This document shows positions 10,446 through 21,330 of a stretch of 64,000 bases of DNA, in pieces. The DNA comes from Ilyonectria destructans (lineage: Eukaryota; Ascomycota; Sordariomycetes; Hypocreales; Nectriaceae): assembly GCA_020740775.1 (NCBI GenBank), contig JAHEWK010000002.1, forward strand, positions 1,054,001 to 1,118,000. The letters are read 5' to 3'. A program made the translations under genes and the position numbers. Position 1 is the stretch's first letter, and each line of letters starts with the position of its first letter. The notes under the pieces are model-generated. The model worked only from the letters and a program-made list of their open reading frames with translations, did not search any database and had not been told where the DNA came from.

Positions 10446-13400
10446 TTATCGTCGGTTGAAGTTCAGGAAGCGGCTCTGTTGAGATGAATTAGTAAACGAT
10501 ATTGACACTGTATGAGAAGAGAACTTACAGCCAGGAGGAGGATGATCAAATTGCTGCCTACAAAGGCACAGAAGATACCTAGATCTCTCCAGCGGTTGTC
10601 AAACGACAGGTTGAAGGCGGCGTAGAACTCGTCGCCGACCTTGTACGCGCAATACTCGCAGTCCTGCGTGGTATTGCTGGCCAAGTAGCCGGAACCACCG
10701 CGCTCGAAGAAGGGCTGCATGTACTCGCCGCAGTTCATGCCCTCGGGAGCAGTAAAGACGTTGTACTCGCTGGGCTTGCACACAACGGGCAGCTCGTGCA
10801 GCGCGGTCGTAACCATGCCGCCGATGAGGCGGGTGAAGGGATCGAGTTGGTAGAGCCACGCGCGCCAGAAGCCGGGCATCTGGGGGGGAGCGATGGTGAC
10901 ACCACAGAAGAGAGCGAAGTTGATGATGATGAAAGGATCAAACTGGGCCGAGATGAAGGGCGAGGGAGTGATCGAGGCAAGACCTTGGCCTAGCGTGACG
11001 GCAAAGATCTCAGTGATGAGAACCATGAAGAACTGGTAGCCGGCGCGGGAAGAATCGGTCTGGAAACCAGGCATGTAGTACAGCGGGAGGTAGAAGGCGA
11101 CGGCGCAAATAATCGAGTAAGGCATCTCGGCGGCGATGATGGAGAAAACGAAGGTGAAAGGCGAGTACATCTTGGACGAAGCCTCGCGGAAGAAGAGAGC
11201 TCGCTTGATGTGGAACATGACCTCGACTTGGGTGATAATCAGAGCCGGAAGCACGGTGACTTGGAAGATGACGAAGACCTTGTACTGAAGCGAAGCTCGA
11301 GAATCATCCAGGTTGAGATAAGTAAGACCAGTGATGAGGGCGACAGCGACGTGAGCGAAGACACGGGTGAAGAGGTAGTTGGGCGAGCGCCAGAAGGATC
11401 GGAACATGCGTCTGGACACAACCTTGAGCTGATGACCGAAAGGAGAGGCGTACTCCATCTCCGAATCGGCATTTGAGTTGGCACCAGCTGCCTTCCTCTC
11501 GGCCTTCATCTGCGTGATGGCCGCCTTGGTAGTAGCGAGCTCAGGGCTCTCGTCCCAGATATCCGCCCAGTCTCTATCACCAACACGAGGAGCACTGCCA
11601 GCGCCCACGGCCTCGAGCATGTATTCGGCGACGTTCTCAGTAGCGGGAGTCTCAGCGCCGTGTCGTGCAAGATAGTCTCGGAGGACGCAGGCATCCTTGC
11701 CGATGTCACCAAAGTAGACGGTGCGGCCACCACGCTGGAGAAGCAGAAGGCGGTCGAAGTTCTCGAAAAGCGCAGCGTTAGGCTGGTGGATGGTGCAGAG
11801 AATGGCCTGGCCGGAAGCGGCCAGCTTCTTGAGGAATCGGACAATGTTGAAGGCGCTCTGGCTGTCGAGGCCGGAGGTAGGCTCGTCCAGGAACAACAAG
11901 AGCTCAGGCTTCGCCGCCAGCTCGACACCGATAGTCACACGCTTGCGCTGTTCGACAGAAAGACCAAACTCAGGAGAACCAATGATGGCATCCGCGAATC
12001 CCTCCATTTCGAGCAAAGAGATAATCTCCTCGACGTACGCGTGGCGTTCGGACATGGGGACGTGGAAGGGCTGGCGCAGCTCGGCGGAAAATCGGAGAGC
12101 CTCTCGGACGGTCTGGGTAGGCTCGTGCAGATCAAGCTGCTCGGCATAGGAAGTGGAACGCTGGAACTGCTTGCCGGGCTTGGCGCTGTCGACAAGAATA
12201 TCACCGTGAATGACACCAATGTTCTTTCGGGAGGCCAGGACATCGAGGAGGGTGGTCTTTCCGGCACCGGAAGCACCCATCAGGGCGGTCAGCTCACCAG
12301 GACGGACATATCCAAAGACGTTGTTCAACAGACGACGAGTGCCACCGGGGACGGGGACATCGTAGTTGAGGTCTTCCCAGGTAAGAATACACTCTGACTC
12401 AATCTTGAGATCCGAACCGGTCTCGTTGGACTTATCCTTGCGCTTGGCGTCTCGCTTCTCAATAAGAGCTTCGTTGAGGGCCTTCCTCTCCTTGTTGGGC
12501 TTGGAAAAGATCTTGGCGGAGTTGCCACCCATTCCGTACTTGATGAACTCGCCCAGGACGACGTTGAGGATTAGGAAGAAGATGATGAGAGACATGATGA
12601 TGCCCCAGTTGCGCCAGAGGTCGCCGGGGAAGTACGAGAAACCCTCAGAGATGTAATCAGAGCCCTTGATGAAGGTGGTGCCACCGGTCGAGCCAGCAAG
12701 AGTGCAAACCTGGTGGTTGATGTCGTCGTAGCCAGGACCGGAGGGAATGAGCGAATCGGCAGTGCAGGTCATGTCAATGCGGCTGAACTCGTTCTGCATC
12801 ATCGCGCTGAAAGCCAAGCCAAGCACATTGACCCAGTAGATCCAACGCAGCCAGACCTTCTCGGACTGGTACTGGATCAGGTAACCGGATGTGGTGACGA
12901 AGAGCGTGATAACAACGACGGCGAACTTGATGGCGTAGTCGAAATCGGGGCTGATGCATCCGATGATTCGGAAGAAGAGGGTCATGGCAATGTTTCCGGA
13001 GAGAATCATTAGGTAGAAGGTGAAGAACGCACCCGCCTCCCGGACCAAGCCACTCATGAAGTACACAATGATCGAGAAGACGAGAATCTGACTAGCAGCA
13101 AACGCCTGATCGACGATGATCTGGGCAATCCACAAGGCAGAGGGTCGATGGAACGCGTAGGCCTTGTGCTTGTTGACAATCGCGCGACCAGTCATGGTCC
13201 CCGCAAGTTCAGAGAAGGCCTGGAAAGCGTTGAACAGGAGGGCGATGAAGAGCAGACCGCCCTTGCTGAAGGCGCTGGCAGAGGTCTTTCCGAGGTTGAG
13301 GAACAGGGTGCCGAGGACAATGGCGATGATGATGCTGCGGAGCCAGGCGAGGGTGAGGTTGAAGCGATCCTGGAGCTTGAGGATGAACTGGCGCTTCATG

Positions 13401-14914
13401 AGGGCGTAGACCTGCAGGTGGAAGCCGACCTGGTACACGGACTTCTTGGACGATCCGCGCTTGCTCTCCTTGACGGCGGCCTGGAAGTCGTCGTGCTTCT
13501 CCTGCTCGAGCTGCAGGCTGGCCTTGTACTCGGCCATCTCCGCATCCAGAGCCTTCTGCGCAGGCGAGGTCTTGAAGGCCTCGAGCAGCGATTCGGGGCT
13601 GTGAGGCGCATTCTCCGCAGAGCGGCCGTCGACATACTCGCGCTCGAACTCGTCAGTGCAAGCAGTCAAGTAATCCGCAGAAGTCATTCGCGGCCGAGGA
13701 GCAAAGCCCAGGCCCTCGAAGTAGGCGCGGGCGCTCTGGGCAGGGCCGAAGAAGACCTGCTTGCCCTCGTCGATGAGCATGACCTTGTCGAAGAGGTTGT
13801 AGATGTTCTCGGAGGCCTGGTACAGGGAGACAAAGGTGGTGGTCTTGTACAGGTTGGTCTGGACGCGCAGAGACTTGGCGAAATCCAGGGCGGTGCTGGC
13901 GTCGAGGCCTCGGGTGCTGTTATCCCAGGACAGAATGCAGGCGTTGGTGATCATGCCCTCGGCGATGGAGACACGCTTGCGCTCACCACCAGAAATACCT
14001 CGGACAAAGTGGTCACCGACAACCGTCGTGCGTGTATGCTCAATGTTGAACATCTTGAGCAGCGTGGTGACGACGCTCTGCTTGAATTCCTCCTTGGACA
14101 TGCCGCCAGGTCGCTTGGCGGGCATCTTGGTGTCGAGAGCAAAGCCGAGAGTCTGCTCAACCGTCAGCGTGGGGTGGTGGATGTCGTCCTCTGCGTTGTA
14201 GACGGCCTCGCCTCGGTACTGGTCGAACTCCTTCGCGTTCCACGGCCCGTAGAGGACCTCTCCAGTGACGCCGGTGTAGCCATATCGCTGGTTGGCGATG
14301 GTCTTGAGGAAGGTGGTGCAGCCGGAACCGGGCTTTCCTAGGACGAGCACCATCTCGCCGGGCTTGCAAACACCACGGAAGTTGTCGAGAAGAGTCGCCT
14401 GCGTGGGCTTGGGGCCCAGACCAACGAGGCCAAGAACGGGAGAGATGACATCGAAGAAGTTGATGAAGGCGTCGGGGAAAGTCTGGACGTAGTTGGTCAT
14501 GCCGCCGATGCCCCTGACAGTCAAACCATCCCAGTAGGCGCCGATATGCTTGGAGTGGATTCCAGCCTCTCGCTCAGCATCCAGGTTTCCTCGCAGGGCC
14601 GCCTCAAGATCGAAGAGTGAGGATTCGTCGGAACCATCAGCAGCACCGTCCTTTTCAGGGTCCATGCTCTTTCGGGTCTTCTGACGACTTGCTCGAGAGA
14701 CGCCGGTAAACTCCCTCTGGAGTTCGGCGAACTCAGCCTCAGCCTGCTCGATGGAAATACCACCCTGGCGGACAGCAGATCCGCGTCGCTCAGTGCCGGG
14801 GCCATCGACGGTAGAGCTAGAGTCCTGGGAAGCTCGATACGTAGGCTCAATCTCCTCGGAACGGTGGCCGGAGGCAATAGCCTCCTCGGCCTTTTCCAGA
14901 GCCCTCTCAGCCAT
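10446..14914 (-). CDS. PDR-type ABCG multidrug transporter
   Basis: Full-length pleiotropic drug resistance transporter with the reverse NBD-TMD-NBD-TMD order. Exon 1 is 14914-10529 and a last exon of 30 bp is 10475-10446, separated by a 53-bp intron (GTAAGT…CAACAG, with ACTAAT as branch-site candidate). This gives 1471 aa ending in SRFLNFNRR. NBD1 carries the degenerate PDR Walker A GKPGSGCTTF (Cys for Lys, ~191), signature ISGGERKRV (~305) and SWDNSTRGLD. NBD2 has canonical Walker A GASGAGKTT (~879), the PDR-type signature SVEQRKRV (~983) and LLFLDEPTSGLD. These asymmetries are normal for the family. Such pumps export azoles, other xenobiotics and some fungal metabolites across the plasma membrane. 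The gene is convergent with the ABCC gene, stop codons about 293 bp apart. If the intron is retained, the frame stays open with a different 21-residue tail. Confidence 0.95.
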
Positions 14915-17854
14915 CGAATACTATGGTGTCGGGTTCAAGCAACACAATGGCAATGAATTGTGATATCGTAAACAGTGCTCGGGATCGAGACTGTGTTGGG
15001 AGCCCAAGGTCACCCACCGCGGAATCGGGTTAACGAGTGGAGACAACTGAATAAGACCCAGATTGAAGATTGAGAAGACTCTATTGATGGACAGGGACCT
15101 GTATTCGAAATGGGAGAAAGAACAGGTAAAGGAAACGAATTGACCAGGCTGGGTCTTGAACAGAACAAAAAAGGAAGCAAACCGGCCGGGACGAAAGTCG
15201 GTGATGGCACCGTGTTTAAAGACACCAAGCTCCACGCCATTTGCCCCGTCGGGGGGGAAATATGATATAGATTGGAGACTAGGGCCCTCTTCCGTGCAGC
15301 GGCCATCTTCCATTACCAATCAAGGGTTCAAAGTCGGAGCTTAGGCTTAAGGCCGTGGGATGGGGATAGGGATGGGGATGAAAGTAGTCTACGACGTACC
15401 TGGCCAAGACTCCACCGGCAAACAAAGGGCCAACGGCATCAGTAACGGCAACGGCATCGGCGTGAATCACAGGCTTCACGCAACCGCAGTTTTGCCATCC
15501 GGCACGGACGAGCAGGATACATAGTTACAAGCACCCGAGGGCGGGGTCCTGGACAAGCCCGCGGTCGAATTGTGAAGCTGAAAATTTGTCAGGGGGTGGG
15601 GCGAGGAGAGATAATTCGAGTCATCCGGCAAAGGCCAAGACGAAGAGGGTGGTGTCGACGAGGCCGATTGGCTCGGAGAGTGCCCAAGGCGGGAGCTTAA
15701 AGGTGCCAGGCCCTAGATGGCCGGGGCGAGGAATTGCCAGTCCGCCATGTTGGGGCGTGTGTTGGCGTCGCCATGTGTGTGGAGCAGCGTGTGGAGCGAG
15801 CCGAGATTTCGTTGTTAGACATTCCAAGCTGCGTGCGTAGGAGAGAGAAGGGGGGTTCCAGTTTCTGGATATGGATGGGCTGTGAGATGAAGTGGAGACT
15901 CGAGACAGCCTGTCGGATCCGCGACTGGGAGTAAAGGAGTGTTGCCTTGAGTCGAGGTGAACGAAGCACAACGCTGCTGAGTGACGATAGTGGCGATGCT
16001 GGATGGTAACATGCCCATGTTGTCGGCGACACTGCACCTGTCAACAACACTGCTACCCATAACCGTCGAAAATATCCCGTGGTTACACCTGAAACTAGGT
16101 CGGACCGCACACGGTAGTGGTCGTGGTGATGTCGAGATGGGACATGGGAGGACCGGCGAGGCTAGTTACTGATGGGATGGGGCCGGTTGCAGGGATGTCA
16201 ACGGCGCCCTGAAGCCCAATCTCAGAGTGTGGAGTCAGTCAGACAACCTTACCGGGTCTGGGTAAACCTCGTACATTGCCTTGCGCACAGCACACACGCA
16301 GCAGTACGCAGTAACATGTACGAAGTACGCAGCACGCGTGGAGCGTCGCATCGGAGATGGGTGACTGTGATGGATGACGTGGGATCTCTAATCTTCACAG
16401 TAAGAAAGGGTCCTGGCTCAAGCTTGATTTCGGCATGAGCAATAGCCCGTTCGCCACTAGACTATTCTCGTACAACCATCATTGCCCATCATGTCGACTC
16501 ATAATGCGTCAGGGAGAGAGAGTGGGATGGCTCAACTCGGCTCAAACTCTCCTCGCAAGCAAACACTCTCCAGTGCATCAAACAGGCTGTGATTGACAGG
16601 CAGGCGGCCAGCTCCGGAACCCACTCCATCGCGCATTCCTTCCGAAAATTAGAACAAATGGGCCTGCAGATGGAGTCCCCGCAAGCGCAAGGCAATAAAC
16701 AGGGAGTGCCGTCCCAGGATTTCTGAAAGTTCCACGCCCGTGCAGCGACTGTGCAGCTCGGCTTGGTCCGTGCGGCCTCCTCTATTCGGCAGAGATGATG
16801 GCGACGTTCCGAGGCAGCGAGGCAGCGAGGCGGCTTGGGATTCCTTCACCGTACTACCAGGAAAGACGTTGAATCGGAGGCCACCCACAGACTACTACTG
16901 CGGAACGTGCCGAATACAGGGGCCGCCCTGGACTCTGATTTGGTCGCTTTCGAGTAGGTGCTACTGGTCAGCATAGCATGTACATAAGGTATTGTTGGTG
17001 GAGGGAGTGGAGATGCGCAATGAGAAGAACAAAGAGATCGTCCATCCATGCCCATGCTTTCGCCAGCCGGACAGGCGGTCTGCACCGACTACACCCAGGT
17101 CACAATTCCTCGATAGTGCGAGGGCAAATTGCCAAGCCGTGGACGGACAGGCATGGCATCCATCATGTGTCTCACAACTTTATTCCGCCATCTGGCCTCG
17201 GATCCGTCCGTTTTTCGGCCGATTTTTGTACAGTCGGCCAGATTATTCATCTGGATTTATCATCAATTTCGTCCGCTCATGGACACTCGTATTCCAAGCG
17301 TCGACTTGTGTGGGGTTCGATGTCCCGCGTAAGAATCTCGCCCTTATCCAGAGACAACAACACCAATGGAACGCTATCGACCAGCCCTTGCCTGAGATCC
17401 CCAGAAAGGAGGAGGAGGGGCGCCACCTCTCGAAGAGGCAGCCATCCCCCTCCATGTTGGGCTCCTCTGTACCGCCAGAGTTCGTAGTAATTAGTTACAG
17501 CAGACCGGTGAGGCACTGGTGTACAAACTACCGCACGTGGACTCCGGCAGATGTTGGATTAACGAGCGTGACTGACTTTACTATCTCTGACTGGCCCAAA
17601 CTATCCCCAGTCATCACTAACGAGCGAGACACACATGCAGTTTCAACCTAGAGTCGCCTGTGCCCAATAATGCCATGCACCCACCAAGACAGGGAAAAAC
17701 ACCAAGCCAAATCCTCCATCCGCTGTGACAACTTGCCTGACCTTATCATCGACCATCGCTCACTTCGGGGAGCTGCCACCACTTCCCGAACCGAGACCCG
17801 GCCCCACCTCCGGTCCGCACCCACCAAGTAAGACACTCAGTCCGTCCTCCCCAT
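14915..17854. other. Intergenic region, promoter side of the ABCG gene
   Basis: About 2.9 kb with no supported gene. It includes the ABCG promoter and 5' untranslated region, G/T-rich runs near 15360-15380 (GGGATGGGGAT), and two copies of AGTACGCAG at 16303-16311 and 16324-16332, 21 bp apart. Open frames here are short, overlap on both strands and show no family motifs. Confidence 0.5.
15017..15022. promoter_or_regulatory. CCGCGG site upstream of the ABCG transporter
   Basis: A palindromic CCGCGG (followed by AA) lies about 103 bp before the ATG of the PDR transporter, and a second copy is at 15559-15564. Inverted CGG triplets are contacted by Zn2Cys6 regulators, and yeast PDR genes use a PDRE of this kind (TCCGYGGR). 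The match is to the core only, so this is a weak regulatory candidate. Confidence 0.25.
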
Positions 17855-19453
17855 TCAATCACTTATTCCGGAACGGCGAGTCGGGCTGACCACGGACCTC
17901 CGGCGCGCCGCCGCCTGCTTCATCGCCTCCCCGTTGGCCGTCCCGTTGGTCGGCGTCTCCTGCGCCGCCGCCGCGAGCGCGCTCTGGTTGGACCACAGCG
18001 CCATGCCGTTGAAGATGAGGTCCTCGCGCGTCGCCACCTGCGGGAACAGCACCGCCGCGATGGTCGCCTTGGGGCCCTTGTGGCCCTTCGGCGACGACAC
18101 GGCCGCGCCGCCGTTCTGGTCGTACTCGTCGTACTTGCTCGGCGGCTGCACCTCGTTCATGTCCGGCGCCTCGGCCGTGATCAGGTCCCGCGAGCGCTGC
18201 ACGTCGGCCCACAGCGTCAGCGCCTCGCGGAACAGCGTCGGCACCGCGTTGTAGAAGCCGGCCTGCTTGAAGGCGACGACGAGCGGGTGCAGCGTGCTGC
18301 GCACCTCGTTGCTCGCCTTGCGCACAATGTCCTCTTGGACGCGCGCCACCTCCTCGGCGTCCGTCATGGACCGGAGGATCTGGCACCGGTAGACGGTTCG
18401 CCGCCGCTCGTCATCTCCAAATATGTGGAGCAGAGTCGATGCTGCTGCTCGGAGATCGCTGGGTAGGTAGAACGGCACGAAAATCTGGGACGTCATGATG
18501 GCGGCAATGACGGCTTCGGCAACCGCACACCGCATCTGGGCAGCAGGCCTGGTCGTCAGGGTCGTAAGGGGGATCTTGGGGAATTGGGTCTTGAGATCCT
18601 GGATCTCGCTTGCAGAGTCCTAAGCCGGACAGTCAGTACAAAGGGTTGAAGCTGGTGGTTTAGGGATAACACTCACTGCGGCTCCATCTGGGTCGTTGAA
18701 GTACTCGACCACAAAGGCATGGCACTTCTTTGACAACGCTTTGAGATCAAGGCCACTATGCGTTTATTAGCCAAGCTCTCAAAGGCAGGAATGGGAAACT
18801 TACAGAGTCCGCAGACCGTCAGGGCCGTAGTCGTGCAAAAGGTCTTCCCCGAGGTCGCCTTGCGCCAGCATCAACTTGGTCTTGCACGCATCCCGCTCTG
18901 CAATGCTCGTCTGCATCCGCGAGCGATGAATCTCGCACTCGGCATTCATCTCTTTGATCTCGGCGGATTGGCTCTTGGCGTTGGTCTCGGCGGCCTTCAG
19001 CTGCTGCTTGAGCTTCCCAACTTCGGTGGTCTTGCTCTTCTGCGACTGCTCGGACACCTCGAGCTTCTCCTTCATCTGCACAACCTCCTTCTCCATCGTC
19101 TCCACCGCGACCTTGTTCGACTCGTACGTCTTGTACTTTTGCTCGAACTCGCCAAACAGTGTCTCTGTCTTTGTGATGGCCTGGGCTTTGTGGTCAGTGA
19201 ACTCCCGCAGTACCTTTTCGTTCAGCTCGCGCAGTCGCTGGTTGTCGGCATTCTTGGCTTCGAGCTCAAGCTCAAGCGCCCGTCTCCCTTCGACTGTTTT
19301 TTCGTAGTCCTGGATCGCGTCGACATCTTTGGCCACTTCCTTGGCCAAAGCTAGCATTTGCCAGAGCTTGGACTGCTTGTTGGAAGTCTTTTCGGAACCA
19401 TGGTTGCCATTTGCCGCTTTGGGCCTAGGTGAGCCAATCTTTGGTTCCGCCAT
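17855..19453 (-). CDS. Conserved fungal coiled-coil protein (function unknown)
   Basis: Spliced 497-aa protein from exons 19453-18804, 18755-18677 and 18619-17855. Donors GTAAGT and GTGAGT and acceptors TAG and TAG preserve the frame (…DGLRTL/GLDLKALSKKCH… and …DPDGAA/DSASEIQDL…). After a short polar N-terminus, residues ~30-200 are rich in Glu, Lys, Gln and Leu with heptad-like spacing, predicting a long coiled coil with no obvious membrane segment. The C-terminal half looks globular, with a conserved-looking VPFYLPSDLRAAASTLLHIFGDD stretch at roughly 285-310. The tail is Ala/Thr/Arg-rich and probably disordered. The ATG chosen (MAEPKIGSP) is the first Met; the open frame upstream uses only a TTG. 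I do not recognise a defined family, so cytoskeletal, trafficking or nuclear roles cannot be separated. The coding part is certain in outline, the function is not. Confidence 0.85.
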
Positions 19454-20094
19454 GATCCAACTGAGAGGGTAAGACACAGTAGGATTGGTGATCAAAAGTC
19501 AATTCCTGCTCTGCGATTGCCCATTTTAAAGTGCTTCGCTTTCACCGGCCCCCCCCAAAGACCCGGCGGAGAGCGATACAAGAGCCTCAAGTCACCCCGG
19601 TCTCGGCTTAAGTGCCAACTCATCACCACACCACGCCTCTAACATTCTCAGCCTGTCATGGCCCTCGATTCACCCTCCATCATGCCGGTATCCCTCCCCA
19701 CTGTCTCAGCCCCCAAACGGGTTATGCCCAATACCACTCACAAATTCAGGCTGGGTATCTGTTGGCTACACAACACGCGGGGTAAGCCCAATCATCGTCC
19801 ATGCAAGTCATACGCTACTTAGTGTGGTTGCCTTGTTTTCACCCAGAGCCTCATTTGGAACAAAGTAGGGCTGTAGGAACCTTGCCCGGAGTGCGCCATG
19901 ACAACACATTGCGAGGGACTTGGCCTGGAGGAGACCACCCGCTGCTCACTTTCGGACGAGTGGCTATTCTCGCCCTGAACAAAACGTAGGGCTGTTGCCT
20001 TGCTCGTATGATGAGACTCAATGCATGTTGAAAGTCAGTCGCGTCACCGGCAGGCCTCAGTCATACCACCGATGTCTTGTCGAGCGGGCGCCTA
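19454..20094. other. Intergenic region, promoter of the coiled-coil gene
   Basis: About 640 bp between two genes on the minus strand. It contains the promoter of the coiled-coil gene and the 3' end of the upstream methyltransferase gene. No other feature is evident. Confidence 0.5.
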
Positions 20095-21330
20095 TCACCT
20101 GCTCTCGTCGATCAAACTAGACTTATCGAAGAGGTACAGCTCGACAGATTCCGGCTCCGCGCCAAGAACAGGCAATTGTAGCACCTGCTTATGCAGTGTC
20201 CCCCAGCCCTCCTTCTCCATCAACTCGAACAATTCTCGCTCGGAGGCATGACGCGGCTTGGTAGCTAGGAAGACTTTGGTGGTAAAGGGCTCGCCGGGAA
20301 CTTGCTTCAGATTGGACGAATGGATGGCGGATAGGGTCTCCACCAACGCGGGAAGCATGTCGACGTTGTAAGTGCAGTCGCTGAGCATAACCAGATCCCA
20401 AGCACGCGACTCAGCTTCCCTCCCAAATTGGCCCTGCCTGCCATCCTCCCAGTCCAGGTTCTCGTACAGCATGCGAACCTGCGGCTCTTCGGACTCCGAG
20501 GCCTGGGGGTTGAGACGTGCGATGTTGGATCGAGCCCGGGCCTCCGCCTCTTGGAGATCGGTCAAGAGAATCGTGCATCGTCCTTGAGAAAGCTTGGGAT
20601 AGACCGCTCCCAGCCCAACTCCCAAGATCCCAACCCCGCAGCCCAATTCCAAGACATTGATTTCCTTCCGACTGCCGAGCAAGCCATTCAACGCTCTCAT
20701 GCATGGGTGCTTACTGGACTCGTTCTCGGGTGCTGTGTCGATCCCCGCAATGGCGCAGAGCGCTACCACACCGGCATCCCAAACGTGGCGCGCGATGCTC
20801 TCCCCGATCTCCTCCTCCACCTCGACGTAGCCGAAGCCAGTCGGCGAGTCGCTGACCTGAAGCCTCCGCATAGACACCTCTGTATCCCCACCGGATAGAT
20901 TCAGTGAAATCCACGCCGGCATCACCGCCCCCATCCTGGTCGCTTCCTTCCGGTACCTCGGCTTCTCCGATGCGATTGCTAAGATTTTGGCCGCCCCGTC
21001 TGCATGTTGAGACGGCTCCGATGCTCGGACACAAAGTTGAATCCTAACTCCTGCTTGGACAGCTCTTTCAAAGGCAACCGGAAGTTCAAGAGTAGGCTTT
21101 GCCACGCGCATACCCGGTTCCCAGTAGAGTCGCCCTGGGTCTGAGAGGAGCCATGTCGACGTGCCTATGGAGGAGGAGGCTGAGGCAGTGACCTGCAGGT
21201 CAAGGAGCTTCTGTGGGTAAAGGAACGAGTCTCCTAGATCTGTCGTGATTGTAAACAGAAGCTGTATCTGAAGCCTATTGCCTCTGCCAGGCGCCACCTT
21301 GGGAGCTCGAAGAAACCGAACGTAGTGCAT
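20095..21330 (-). CDS. Family-16 (METTL21/EEF-KMT-like) methyltransferase
   Basis: Intronless 411-aa protein in the seven-beta-strand methyltransferase family 16 (METTL21/FAM86/Efm type, lysine methyltransferases of translation factors and chaperones). SAM-binding motif I VLELGCGVGILG lies at about residues 222-233. It is followed by the acidic ILLTDLQEA strand, then WDLVMLSDCTYN near 316, which contains the DxxY motif (DCTY) diagnostic of this family. The N-terminal ~200 residues form an extra region also seen in fungal members. The true start is taken as MHYVRFLRAPKV at 21330; the frame stays open further upstream, but that extension is Ser/Arg-rich and unlike the family. The substrate cannot be deduced. 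Many fungal relatives carry the misleading label nicotinamide N-methyltransferase. Confidence 0.85.
   Translation of the reverse strand: MHYVRFLRAPKVAPGRGNRLQIQLLFTITTDLGDSFLYPQKLLDLQVTASASSSIGTSTWLLSDPGRLYWEPGMRVAKPTLELPVAFERAVQAGVRIQLCVRASEPSQHADGAAKILAIASEKPRYRKEATRMGAVMPAWISLNLSGGDTEVSMRRLQVSDSPTGFGYVEVEEEIGESIARHVWDAGVVALCAIAGIDTAPENESSKHPCMRALNGLLGSRKEINVLELGCGVGILGVGLGAVYPKLSQGRCTILLTDLQEAEARARSNIARLNPQASESEEPQVRMLYENLDWEDGRQGQFGREAESRAWDLVMLSDCTYNVDMLPALVETLSAIHSSNLKQVPGEPFTTKVFLATKPRHASERELFELMEKEGWGTLHKQVLQLPVLGAEPESVELYLFDKSSLIDESR

Noticed and set aside
13148..14341. 397-codon open frame antisense to the PDR transporter
   Set aside because: It mirrors the highly conserved ABCG coding region on the other strand; the codon bias of the real gene creates the shadow. 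The translation is Leu/Glu/Gly/Val-rich without motifs.
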